A stretch of DNA of 45,586 nucleotides, from assembly GCA_016342715.1 (NCBI GenBank), contig JAEINW010000016.1:1-45586 (forward strand), written 5' to 3'. How positions within the stretch are numbered: position 1 is the stretch's first letter; each line of letters opens with the position of its first letter. Source of the DNA: Salinivirgaceae bacterium. GTDB taxonomy: Bacteria; Bacteroidota; Bacteroidia; Bacteroidales; SZUA-534. The position numbers were made by a program, and so were the translations under genes. Positions 8,336 through 17,400 of this stretch are shown here, piece after piece. Below the pieces are notes generated by a model that saw nothing but the letters and a program-made list of their open reading frames with translations, did not search any database and was not told where the DNA came from.

Positions 8336-10345
8336 ATGGAAGTTTCGCAAATAGTATTGGTCACCTTGTTTGTTTTTCTAGGTGGAATTATAGCGCTGTC
8401 GGTGGTTTCTGAAAAGCACCGGGCATTGATAGCTATAATTGTTGTTGTAATAAATGCGCTACTTACTTCTATACCCTCGGTATTAGCTTTATCGGGACAG
8501 GTGCAACTCGGAACGCTTTTATTACCCCATTTGCCCGGACAAGTTATTAATGTTAGAATAGATAGTCTTTCGGCATGGTTTATTCTGATTATCAATTTTA
8601 CTTCTATTAATGGGGCATTATTTGGCAGTGGATATTTAAAATCATACCAACATTTAAAAACTAACATTGGCTTTCATTGGATATTTTACATATTGTTTCA
8701 TATTTCTATGATATGGGTTTGCATGTTTGACCATGGTATCATCTTTCTTATTTCATGGGAATTGATGTCTATTTCGTCTTTAATGCTTGTAATATTTGAA
8801 TATCAAAATAAGGCTACACTAAAAGCGGGTATAAATTACATGATTCAAATGCACTTAAGTGTTGTGTTTTTAACCATGGGATTTATTTGGTTATATACCG
8901 AAACGGGTTCTTTTAACTTATCCTCTTTAGCATCGGTGGTGTCAAATAATCATTCCATCTGGATATTTGTTCTCTTTTTTATCGGCTTTGCCATAAAAGC
9001 CGGGTTCCTGCCTTTTCATACTTGGTTGCCTCATGCACATCCCTCGGCTCCTTCACATGTTTCGGGCGTCATGTCAGGTGTAATCGTTAAATTAGGCATA
9101 TTCGGCATCTTTCGAATCATTTCATATATAAACCACGATTGGTTTATTATTGGGGAAGTAATTCTGAGTCTTTCGGTAATTACGGCATTGTATGGCATTA
9201 TTAACGCAGCTGTTAAGTATGATTTTAAAAAGAGTTTAGCCTTTTGTACCATTGAAAATATTGGTATTATAGGTATTGGTATGGGTTTAGGGCTTATTGG
9301 AATTGGAACACAAAATGAAATAATTGCTATCCTTGGTTTTGGTGGAGCCTTGCTACACGTCTTGAATCATTCCTTATTCAAATCGTTATTATTCTTTAGT
9401 GCAGGGAGTGTTTATCAGCAAACACATACACGAAATATCGAAAAGCTCGGTGGGCTTATCAAAACAATGCCAGTAACTGCATTCTTTTTTCTGATGGGAG
9501 CATTGGCCATTGGTGGTTTGCCTCTATTTAATGGGTTTATTTCAGAATACCTGCTCTATTCAGGATTGTTTAAGGGCTTGCTTTCGGGAACCGGCATTTC
9601 TCATGTTATTTTAATTGTTTTATCTATCGTTGGTTTGGTAATGGTAGGTGGCATATCTATTATAAGTTTTACCAAATTATTTGGTGTTATGTTTTTAGGC
9701 AACCCTCGAACAGAATTGCAACATGAACCAAGAGAAGCATCTTTTATTATGCTTTTCCCTCAGTATATTATTGTTGCGCTTATGTTATCAATTGCTTTTT
9801 TCCCTCAATTTTATTTTGGGCATGTACTTGACATTATTCATTCAACATTTCCTAATCTCGTAGCATTAAATAATGTTCAAATTGGTGTTATAAATACGAA
9901 TCTGACTACCATTGGACATCTTAGTTTATACTTTATACTTTTATTACTTGTGGCTTTTGTGGTACGATTTATATTGCTTAGAAAAAGAAAGATTAGCAGC
10001 TGTGAAACATGGGGTTGTGGATATGTAGCACCTGTTCCAAAAGCGCAATACACTGGTCGTTCCTATGCTAGGTCTTTTGGTAATCTTTTCGGGTTTGTAG
10101 TAATTGAAAGAAAAAATTTCAAAAGAATTTCAAAAGCACTTTTGTATCCAACTTCTCGTAAGTTTTCTACTTATTACTTTGATTTGCTGGAAAAATACCT
10201 TGTTATGCCACTCATGAAAAGGATATCGTTTGTTATGAATTATTTTCAATTTATTCAGAACGGAAAAATTCAGTCGTATGTAATTTACGGTTTGTTTTTT
10301 ATCCTTATTGTATTTATTGGAACGGTATTCCATTTAATTAAATAA
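8336..10345 (+). CDS. HyfB-like antiporter-type membrane subunit, copy 1
   Basis: 669 residues with about 14-16 membrane helices; E. coli HyfB is of similar length. The proton-translocation core is intact: the helix-5 Glu (LISWELMSISS), a Lys in GFAIKAGFLPFHTWLPHAHPSAPSH, and a second Lys in MSGVIVKLGIFG, then the broken-helix region HVLNHSLFKSLLF. The C-terminal HyfB tail with CETWGCGYV is present. Such subunits pump or exchange H+ or Na+ in complex I, Mrp antiporters and group 4 hydrogenases. It is first in the operon, ten bases before its paralogue. The similarity is clear for HyfB but not enough to infer hydrogenase activity. Confidence 0.88.
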   Translation: MEVSQIVLVTLFVFLGGIIALSVVSEKHRALIAIIVVVINALLTSIPSVLALSGQVQLGTLLLPHLPGQVINVRIDSLSAWFILIINFTSINGALFGSGYLKSYQHLKTNIGFHWIFYILFHISMIWVCMFDHGIIFLISWELMSISSLMLVIFEYQNKATLKAGINYMIQMHLSVVFLTMGFIWLYTETGSFNLSSLASVVSNNHSIWIFVLFFIGFAIKAGFLPFHTWLPHAHPSAPSHVSGVMSGVIVKLGIFGIFRIISYINHDWFIIGEVILSLSVITALYGIINAAVKYDFKKSLAFCTIENIGIIGIGMGLGLIGIGTQNEIIAILGFGGALLHVLNHSLFKSLLFFSAGSVYQQTHTRNIEKLGGLIKTMPVTAFFFLMGALAIGGLPLFNGFISEYLLYSGLFKGLLSGTGISHVILIVLSIVGLVMVGGISIISFTKLFGVMFLGNPRTELQHEPREASFIMLFPQYIIVALMLSIAFFPQFYFGHVLDIIHSTFPNLVALNNVQIGVINTNLTTIGHLSLYFILLLLVAFVVRFILLRKRKISSCETWGCGYVAPVPKAQYTGRSYARSFGNLFGFVVIERKNFKRISKALLYPTSRKFSTYYFDLLEKYLVMPLMKRISFVMNYFQFIQNGKIQSYVIYGLFFILIVFIGTVFHLIK

Positions 10346-10355
10346 AGGCTAAAGA

Positions 10356-12386
10356 ATGGAAAAAATCCTGATAGAGATAATTAACCTGCTTGCCGTTTTT
10401 TCGCTAATAACTTTGCCTTTTTTAAATTCAAAGCGCTTAGGCATTGTTGCGCTTGTAACAATTACTATTCAGGTTCTTATTTCATTTGCTTTAGTGTTTT
10501 TAGTATTTACCCATGGGAACGTGGAATATTACTACCAAGGGTCTTTTATTACCGGTAATATTCCCATACGCATCGATTATTTATCAGTCTGGTTCATTCT
10601 TCTTATCAGCTTCACATTTCTAACTGGAGCTTGGTATGGGTTTCAGTATATGAAAAAGTATCAGGAACAAACTAGCAATCTTCAATTACATGCAATTAGC
10701 TATATATTAACTTTTACGGCATTAATAGATATTTGTATTGTTCAGAACGCTATCGTTTTTCTGTTAGTTTGGGAAATTATGGCTTTTGGTTCATTCATTC
10801 TTATAATATTTGAGCATTATAAAAAAGAGACCTTAAGAGCGGGTATTAACTTTTTAGTGCAATCGCATATCTCCATACTTTTTCTCACACTTTCATTTAT
10901 TTGGGTTAAAGTTAAAACAGGATCTTTCGATTTTGCGACAATTACAAGCTACTCGGCTTTGCACCCGTCAATGGGAATTGGGCTGTTTATTTTTCTATTT
11001 ATTGGCTTTGCGATAAAAGCTGGTTTTGTACCTTTTCATACCTGGTTGCCTTTAGCTCATCCTGCCGCACCTGCACATATTTCTGGTGTTATGTCAGGAG
11101 TAATTATTAAAATTGGCATTTTTGGCATTTTACGAATGCTGACTCTTATAAAAACTGATTTTATTATTATTGGCTATTTTATTCTAATTATTTCAGTAAT
11201 ATCTGGATTATATGGAGTAATACTAGCCATAATACAACATAACCTAAAAAAGTTATTGGCCTATCATAGTATCGAAAATATTGGAATAATAGGAATAGGT
11301 ATTGGTCTTGGTTGTCTTGGCTTAGGACATGAAAACCAATGGCTTGTTGTTGCTGGTTTTGGTGGTGCATTGCTTCACACTCTTAACCATTCGCTTTTTA
11401 AATCGCTGTTGTTTTATAGCGCGGGTAATGTGTATCAGTTTACACATACCATGAATATAGAATCCCTTGGTGGATTATTAAAGAAAATGCCTCATTCGGC
11501 TTATCTTTTTCTTATAGGGTCGTTAGCAATATGTGGCCTACCTCCTTTTAATGGTTTTGTTTCGGAATTTTTTATTTACAGTGGATTATTTAAAGGATTA
11601 ACATCAAATCAATTTACGCTCACTTTAACTATGCTATTTTCAATAGTAGCATTGGTACTTATTGGAGGATTGGCTTTGATATGTTTTACCAAAGCATTTG
11701 GAATTGTCTTTTTGGGTACAAACCGAACCGAAATAAAAGCTGATAAATATTTTGAAAAACCTTTGCATTTTTACCCCTTATATCTGATAGCTTTAATCAT
11801 ACTAGTGTTAGGATTACTACCATTTTTGTTTTCGTCGACACTTTTGAAAATAATTGGTTTATTTCAGATTAATTCAGGGACAATTACTATTGGTTTTATG
11901 GATCGTACATTAACTAATTTAACAGTAATTGGAGCCTATTCTTTTGCTTTTATAATTTTAACAGGAATAGTATTTTTTGTGCGATGGCTAATCATAAAGC
12001 GACGCACCAGCAAAGCCGATTTAACATGGGGATGTGGCTATGTGGGAGAAACAAAAAAAGCTCAATATACGGCTTCATCATTTATACGAAGCTACCGAAA
12101 ATTGGTAGAACCCTTGCTTTACATAAAGAAGAAGAAAATTGGCGCAAAAGGTATTTATCCTAATTCTCTAAAACATATTACTCATCCCTATGATAGAATT
12201 GAGTCATATCTAATAGACAAACCCATTTATTTATTTAGAAGAATATTAAACCGATTTGCTTTTCTTCAGAATGGGAATATTCAATCCTATATTTTATATG
12301 GATTCGTTTTTTTGGTTGCAGCTATTCTGTTCCCAATTTTTATTTCAAAAATTATGGTATTCATTCATTTATTAAATCAATTATAA
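10356..12386 (+). CDS. HyfB-like antiporter-type membrane subunit, copy 2
   Basis: 676 residues, clearly a paralogue of the preceding protein over the whole length: helix-5 Glu in LLVWEIMAFGSF, GFAIKAGFVPFHTWLPLAHPAAPAH, MSGVIIKIGIFG, HTLNHSLFKSLLFYSAGNVYQFTHT, and the tail motif LTWGCGYVG. E. coli Hyf has HyfB and a distinct HyfD at this place; here the second antiporter module is another HyfB. With HyfF the complex would have three antiporter-like modules, a number equal to complex I. It begins ten bases after copy 1 and ends one base before hyfC. Confidence 0.88.
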   Translation: MEKILIEIINLLAVFSLITLPFLNSKRLGIVALVTITIQVLISFALVFLVFTHGNVEYYYQGSFITGNIPIRIDYLSVWFILLISFTFLTGAWYGFQYMKKYQEQTSNLQLHAISYILTFTALIDICIVQNAIVFLLVWEIMAFGSFILIIFEHYKKETLRAGINFLVQSHISILFLTLSFIWVKVKTGSFDFATITSYSALHPSMGIGLFIFLFIGFAIKAGFVPFHTWLPLAHPAAPAHISGVMSGVIIKIGIFGILRMLTLIKTDFIIIGYFILIISVISGLYGVILAIIQHNLKKLLAYHSIENIGIIGIGIGLGCLGLGHENQWLVVAGFGGALLHTLNHSLFKSLLFYSAGNVYQFTHTMNIESLGGLLKKMPHSAYLFLIGSLAICGLPPFNGFVSEFFIYSGLFKGLTSNQFTLTLTMLFSIVALVLIGGLALICFTKAFGIVFLGTNRTEIKADKYFEKPLHFYPLYLIALIILVLGLLPFLFSSTLLKIIGLFQINSGTITIGFMDRTLTNLTVIGAYSFAFIILTGIVFFVRWLIIKRRTSKADLTWGCGYVGETKKAQYTASSFIRSYRKLVEPLLYIKKKKIGAKGIYPNSLKHITHPYDRIESYLIDKPIYLFRRILNRFAFLQNGNIQSYILYGFVFLVAAILFPIFISKIMVFIHLLNQL

Positions 12387-12387
12387 T

Positions 12388-13293
12388 ATGCTTAGCTTTT
12401 TACTGATAATATTGGTAAGTATTTTCTTTATGGGCTTGGTGATTCGCACCAAAAGTTTGGCCTCGGGCAGAAAAGGCCCCGGTATTTTACAGCCCATGAA
12501 AGATATTGTGAGGCTTTGGAAAAAAGGATCTGTTTATAGTACCACTACCAGTATCATATTCCGAATTGCCCCAACAGTGTATTTTAGTTCTATTATTATG
12601 GCTATCTTAATGATACCGCATGGAAATCAGCCTGGTATTATTTCATTTGGTGGCGATTTTGTATTGTTTGCTTATATTCTGGCCTTGGGTAAATTCTTAA
12701 TGATAATCTCGGCGTTGGATACTGGCAGCAGTTTCGAAGGTATGGGTGCTAGTCGCGAAGCACTTTTTTCTATGCTTGTTGAACCTGCTTTTTTTATTAT
12801 CATGGGATCGCTAGCCTTATTCACCGGACATACTTCATTTTATGATATGTTTAGTGTGCTTAATTACGGATCGTACATTTCCTATCTGATTGGGGCATTG
12901 TCAACATTTGTTTTGATATTGATAGCCATGATAGAAAATAGCCGTATGCCTGTTGACGACCCTAAAACTCACTTGGAACTTACTATGATTCACGAAGTGA
13001 TGATTTTGGATAATAGTGGATTTGACCTGGGTGTAATTTTATACTGTACGCCATTAAAATTTGCCATGTATGGCGCATTAATCGCTAATTTTTTTATCGG
13101 ATCGCTTCCGCTGCAAATTTCGCTACCCTTGTTTTTTGCCATACAAATTGTTTTTGCAGTAACCGTGGGTATACTAGAATCGTTTATGGCTAGGTTCAGA
13201 ATGAGTCACAACCCACAATTTATTTTTATTCTTACTTCGGTTTCACTACTTATCTTTTTTGGAGTATTACTGGTATTAGGAAAATTTATTTAA
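12388..13293 (+). CDS. HyfC/NuoH-like membrane subunit
   Basis: 301 residues, eight hydrophobic segments. It carries the charged loops of the quinone-chamber/ion-path subunit: DTGSSFEGMGASREALFSMLVEP and ENSRMPVDDPKTHLELTMIHEVM, with the conserved Glu residues. In complex I and group 4 hydrogenases NuoH/HyfC links the peripheral arm to the antiporter subunits. It starts one base after the preceding stop, so it is translationally coupled. The start is well supported by the N-terminal MLSFLLIILVSIFFMGL helix. Confidence 0.9.
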   Translation: MLSFLLIILVSIFFMGLVIRTKSLASGRKGPGILQPMKDIVRLWKKGSVYSTTTSIIFRIAPTVYFSSIIMAILMIPHGNQPGIISFGGDFVLFAYILALGKFLMIISALDTGSSFEGMGASREALFSMLVEPAFFIIMGSLALFTGHTSFYDMFSVLNYGSYISYLIGALSTFVLILIAMIENSRMPVDDPKTHLELTMIHEVMILDNSGFDLGVILYCTPLKFAMYGALIANFFIGSLPLQISLPLFFAIQIVFAVTVGILESFMARFRMSHNPQFIFILTSVSLLIFFGVLLVLGKFI

Positions 13294-13303
13294 ACCAACG
13301 AAT

Positions 13304-13933
13304 ATGACTGATATTTTATTGATAATTTTTACGATAACAGTGCTCTTTATGAGTATTGCCAATAGGATATATACCTATATCAACATTCTTATTTTTCAAG
13401 GATTTATCCTTTTTGGAGTGGCGTATTTTTCACTTTCTGAGATTAATACCTTAAACCTTATACTTATCTTGCTGGAGACCATTATTTTTAAGGCTCTTGC
13501 AGTACCTCTGTTTATAAAATACCTTATTAAGCGAAATAAAATTACACGTGAGGCAGAACCTTACCTTCCAAATTTTATTTCATTAATTATTGTAACCACT
13601 GTTATTATTGTAACCATAATTATGTCAAGTTCAATAGATGACAAAAACCTTGATAAAACCTATTTTGTGGTTGCCTTATCAAATTTATTTACGGGTTTAT
13701 ATCTGATTGTATCACGAAAAAAAATCATTACTCATGTAATAGGTTATCTGGTAATTGAAAATGGAGTATTTGTACTTGCACTTGCTGTGGGAAATGAAAT
13801 GCCAATGTTAGTAAACCTTGGAATCATGCTTGATATTTTTGCCAGTGTTCTTATTCTTGGAATATTCTTTAATAAAATTGGTGATTTTTTAAAGGATCCT
13901 GACGCCACTTTTTTACGAAATCTTAAAGATTAA
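13304..13933 (+). CDS. HyfE-like membrane subunit
   Basis: 209 residues; E. coli HyfE is similar in size. About six membrane helices, with NuoK-like features in the second half (HVIGYLVIENGVFVLAL, with the Glu in the middle of a helix, then MLVNLGIMLDIFASVLILGIFF). HyfE is a fusion of NuoK-like helices to extra N-terminal helices and forms part of the ion path. It lies ten bases after hyfC and five before the next gene. The family is well supported by order and motifs. Confidence 0.85.
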   Translation: MTDILLIIFTITVLFMSIANRIYTYINILIFQGFILFGVAYFSLSEINTLNLILILLETIIFKALAVPLFIKYLIKRNKITREAEPYLPNFISLIIVTTVIIVTIIMSSSIDDKNLDKTYFVVALSNLFTGLYLIVSRKKIITHVIGYLVIENGVFVLALAVGNEMPMLVNLGIMLDIFASVLILGIFFNKIGDFLKDPDATFLRNLKD

Positions 13934-13938
13934 TTATA

Positions 13939-15363
13939 ATGATTGCTACATTTTTAATAGGCACGCTTCTAATAAGCACTTTGCTTTTTTTTAATAAAAA
14001 TACCATACTTAATTATGTTTTAGTAATTGGCTATACCATTCTGCTTTGGATATTGGGATTTTATGAATACAATCATATCAATACCATTGAACTTGAATAC
14101 TTTAAGCCGGATGCGTTAGGTGTTTTACTTCTTTTTGTCATGTGCATTGTAAGCATCCCGGCATTTTATCACAGCTATCGTTACCTGTCAACTCACGATG
14201 AAACCCCTCGTTCTCGAGGTATTTTCTTTGCTTCCATGGTCATGCTGATTTCAGCCTGTAGCATGGCATATATTTCTAACCATATTGCAGTTACCTGGAT
14301 ATTTGTTGAAATAACCACCTTGAGCGCTTCTGCATTAATTTACCATCACCGAAATATTCGAGCACTTGAAGGTGTATGGAAATATGTGTTTATATGTGCA
14401 CTAAGCATTAGCTTTATTTATATTGGCATTTTGTTTTTGAGTTTGGCTATGAAACAAGCTGGAATCGAGGATATGTCTTTTGATTCTATTATGGAACATT
14501 ACGACCTACTCAACCTGTTTTGGCTTAAACTTTCGTTCTTATTTATTTTTACAGGCTTTACTGCAAAAATTGGCTTGGTACCTATGTACACAGCAGGAAT
14601 TGATGCCAAAGACAAAGCACCCGCACCTGCCGGGGCGTTGCTTTCAAGTGTATTAATGAATATGGGCTTTGTAGGCATTTATCGTGTGTATGCGGTTGTT
14701 TCTCATACCCAAATTCAGCATTGGGCTTCTGTTATCATAATAATATCTGCCCTTTTATCAATTTTTGTGGCCACGGTATATATGACCCGTATTAAAAATA
14801 TTAAACGGATGTTTGCTTATTCAAGCATCGAACACATGGGAATTGTAATGCTTGGTCTAGCCGTTGGTGGAATAGGAGTTTATGCCGCCATTCTTCATAT
14901 TATTCTGCACACTTTTGTAAAAACCAGTTTGTTTTTTCAGTTTAATCAAATTTACAGGGTTTATCAAAGTAAAAGTATTTACGATGTGGGGCACTATTTT
15001 AAATACAATAAGGCTGGAGCTATCGTAATTTTATTAGGCTTTATTTCGGCAACGGCCATGCCACCTTCTGGATTGTTTATTAGTGAATTTTTGATTTTTC
15101 AATCGCTTTTTGAAGCACACTATTTCTTAATTCTGATTGTTGTATTGATTTTGTTAACTATGATCATATGGGGTTTTGGCTCCAATATTTTTAAACTTCT
15201 GTTTACTCCACCCATGAATATTAATGAAAGTAGGATACCTAAAATAAATCCCATTGATTCGGTTTCGCAATATATATTATTGGCAATGGCTGTTTATTTG
15301 GCTTATAATCCTCCTGCTGAGTTTGTGAATTTAATTCAGGAAGCTGTTAAACTAATTCAATAA
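13939..15363 (+). CDS. HyfF/NuoN-like antiporter-type membrane subunit
   Basis: 474 residues with about 14 helices. It shows the helix-5 Glu (VTWIFVEITTLSASA), GFTAKIGLVPMYTAGIDAKDKAPAPAGALLSSVLMN, and IEHMGIVMLGLAVGG, then ILHTFVKTSLFF. The second Lys seen in the two HyfB copies (SGVIVK) is replaced (SSVLMN), as in other HyfF/NuoN proteins. It is the third antiporter-like subunit. A 94-base gap follows before the large-subunit gene. Confidence 0.87.
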   Translation: MIATFLIGTLLISTLLFFNKNTILNYVLVIGYTILLWILGFYEYNHINTIELEYFKPDALGVLLLFVMCIVSIPAFYHSYRYLSTHDETPRSRGIFFASMVMLISACSMAYISNHIAVTWIFVEITTLSASALIYHHRNIRALEGVWKYVFICALSISFIYIGILFLSLAMKQAGIEDMSFDSIMEHYDLLNLFWLKLSFLFIFTGFTAKIGLVPMYTAGIDAKDKAPAPAGALLSSVLMNMGFVGIYRVYAVVSHTQIQHWASVIIIISALLSIFVATVYMTRIKNIKRMFAYSSIEHMGIVMLGLAVGGIGVYAAILHIILHTFVKTSLFFQFNQIYRVYQSKSIYDVGHYFKYNKAGAIVILLGFISATAMPPSGLFISEFLIFQSLFEAHYFLILIVVLILLTMIIWGFGSNIFKLLFTPPMNINESRIPKINPIDSVSQYILLAMAVYLAYNPPAEFVNLIQEAVKLIQ

Positions 15364-15370
15364 TAAAAAT

Positions 15371-15426
15371 GAAACATCCATTAAGATGCTCATCAAACAT
15401 AGGTATGAATATAATTTGGATGTTCC
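15371..15426. repeat. intercistronic inverted repeat before the large-subunit gene
   Basis: GAAACATCCA (15371-15380) and TGGATGTTCC (15417-15426) pair at nine of ten positions across a 36-base loop, in the only sizeable gap (94 bp) of the first six operon genes. There is no T-run after it. It may be an mRNA processing or stabilising hairpin that sets the ratio of membrane to soluble subunits; this is inference. Confidence 0.3.
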
Positions 15427-15457
15427 ATGTGGCAATTAAAAAACAAATTTTATACAC

Positions 15458-16960
15458 ATGAAATATTTAACCATACATAACAACCAAACTGTTAATATAA
15501 AGGATATTCCCGTATTTACATATCGTGAATTTCTTGAAGAAAATATAGTTTTGTTGAAAGGCCAAGCAAAGAAACATTGCGTAAATTATTTTGGTGTTAA
15601 CGATAATTTGCAGATAAAGCTGTATTGTTGTATTGCCGATGATGATACTCATGAAATATTTATTAATTCTTCCATTATTAATATTGCAGATAGTATACCT
15701 TCTTTATCAGCTCAAAACCATAATTTCGAGAAATTTGAACGCGAAATTCACGAAAACTTTGGTATTAAATATACCGATCATCCTTGGCTAAAACCAATGC
15801 GCTATGCAAATAACAGAGCAAATAAGCAACTAGGTATTGCCGATTATCCATTTTACAAAGCCGATAGCGAGGAACTGCACGAAGTTGGGGTTGGCCCCAT
15901 TCATGCTGGAATAATTGAACCGGGACATTTTCGATTTATTTGCAATGGCGAGCAGATATTGCATCTCGAAATACAATTGGGTTACCAACATCGAGGAATT
16001 GAGCAATTATTTCTGCAAAAAACCAAACTACTAGAACGAGCCACCTTAGCTGAAAATATTGCAGGTGACACAACTGTTGGACATACCTCAGCTTTTTCTA
16101 ATTTATGGGAAAGTTTATGCGATGTTAGTTCTGATAAATCATTGCAATTTTCACGAACCTTAGCGCTTGAATTAGAACGAATAGCAATCCATACAGGCGA
16201 TTTAGCAGCCATTTGTGCCGATATAGGTTATCAACTTGGCAATTCGGTTTTTGGAAGACTACGAACTCCAATTGTAAACTTTTTTCAAGAATGGGGAGGC
16301 AATCGTTTGGCAAAAGGATTAATACGCCCCGGCAAAATAAATTACCCATTTACGAAGGAATTGGCACAAAGGCTGAAGGAAATATTCATTGCTTATGAAC
16401 GTGATTTTAACGAAATGGCAGATAAATTCTTTTCATTACCCAGTGTTTTGTCACGATTAGAAAAAACGGGAATTGTATCCTATGAGGAAGCTCTCGAAAT
16501 TGGTACAGTAGGCATGGTTGCAAGAACCTGTGGGTTAAATCGGGATATTCGTTCTTCGCATCCTTCAAATTTGTATGGCGACTTATTTAACCATGAGCCA
16601 ATAATTAAACATCAGGGCGATGTATATTCCCGAGTTAAATTAAGAGAAGAAGAAATACAGCAATCCATTTTATACTGTAAAAAATTATTGGAAAATATTC
16701 CAGAATTCAACAAAGCAGAAAATACCGAAATTAAGCCGGGTAATGATAAATTTACCTTATCGTTAATTGAAGGCTGGCGGGGAGAAATATGCCATTGTGC
16801 CATTACTGATGAACAAGGGAACCTAAAAGCATATAAAATAAAAGATCCCTCACACCACAACTGGATGGCGTTGGCGCAATCTGTACGAAACAATGAAATT
16901 TCAGATTTTCCGGTATGTAATAAAAGTTTCAACCTTTCATATTCCGGTCACGATTTATAG
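15458..16960 (+). CDS. NuoC-NuoD/HyfG-like large subunit without [NiFe] ligands
   Basis: 500 residues: NuoC-like domain (about 30-115) fused to a NuoD/hydrogenase large-subunit domain (about 130-500), as in HyfG/HycE. The fold is well kept: VGPIHAGIIEPGHFRFICNGE and LGYQHRGIEQLF. The first metal motif RxCGxCxxxH reads AENIAGDTTVGHT (residues 198-210), so both Cys are replaced (Ala202, Thr205) while His209 stays. The second, DPCxxC, reads DPSHHN (463-468), again without Cys. It therefore cannot hold a [NiFe] centre and belongs with the Ehr (energy-converting hydrogenase-related) proteins described between group 4 hydrogenases and complex I. The reaction is unknown. Confidence 0.88.
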   Translation: MKYLTIHNNQTVNIKDIPVFTYREFLEENIVLLKGQAKKHCVNYFGVNDNLQIKLYCCIADDDTHEIFINSSIINIADSIPSLSAQNHNFEKFEREIHENFGIKYTDHPWLKPMRYANNRANKQLGIADYPFYKADSEELHEVGVGPIHAGIIEPGHFRFICNGEQILHLEIQLGYQHRGIEQLFLQKTKLLERATLAENIAGDTTVGHTSAFSNLWESLCDVSSDKSLQFSRTLALELERIAIHTGDLAAICADIGYQLGNSVFGRLRTPIVNFFQEWGGNRLAKGLIRPGKINYPFTKELAQRLKEIFIAYERDFNEMADKFFSLPSVLSRLEKTGIVSYEEALEIGTVGMVARTCGLNRDIRSSHPSNLYGDLFNHEPIIKHQGDVYSRVKLREEEIQQSILYCKKLLENIPEFNKAENTEIKPGNDKFTLSLIEGWRGEICHCAITDEQGNLKAYKIKDPSHHNWMALAQSVRNNEISDFPVCNKSFNLSYSGHDL

Positions 16961-16968
16961 CATTTATT

Positions 16969-17337
16969 ATGAAAGGAGTTTACACCATATTATTGTTAAT
17001 TATATCCAATGCCTTTATGACATTTGCATGGTATGGCCATTTGAAATTTAAAGAGTTTGTCTGGTTTAATAAACTTGGGTTAATTGCTATAATTCTTATT
17101 AGTTGGGGTATTGCTTTATTCGAGTACCTTTTTCAGATTCCAGCTAACAGAATTGGTTATTCAGCGAATGGAGGACCATTTTCTTTGCTACAACTGAAAG
17201 TAATACAAGAAATAATTACCCTTGTTGTATTTACTGGATTTTCTACACTTTTTTTTAAAAACGAGTCGTTTAGGATGAATCATATCATCGGCTTTGTGTT
17301 CTTAATACTGGCGGTATATTTTATTTTCAAAAAGTAA
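16969..17337 (+). CDS. DMT-family (DUF486) small membrane protein
   Basis: 122 residues, four membrane helices. The DUF486 pattern is recognisable: AWYGHLKF, SWGIALFEYLFQIPANRIGY, then GPFSLLQLKVIQEIITLVVF and a C-terminal IGFVFLILAVYFIF. The family is related to small drug/metabolite transporters, with unknown substrate. It follows the large-subunit gene by eight bases and precedes the malic enzyme by 63, so it is inside the operon; it may be a passenger or may move a metabolite linked to it. Confidence 0.8.
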   Translation: MKGVYTILLLIISNAFMTFAWYGHLKFKEFVWFNKLGLIAIILISWGIALFEYLFQIPANRIGYSANGGPFSLLQLKVIQEIITLVVFTGFSTLFFKNESFRMNHIIGFVFLILAVYFIFKK

Positions 17338-17400
17338 TCCTGACAAAGATGAAACATAAAGATAATTTTTAATAAAAGTTAGTCGATTTATAATAAAATT

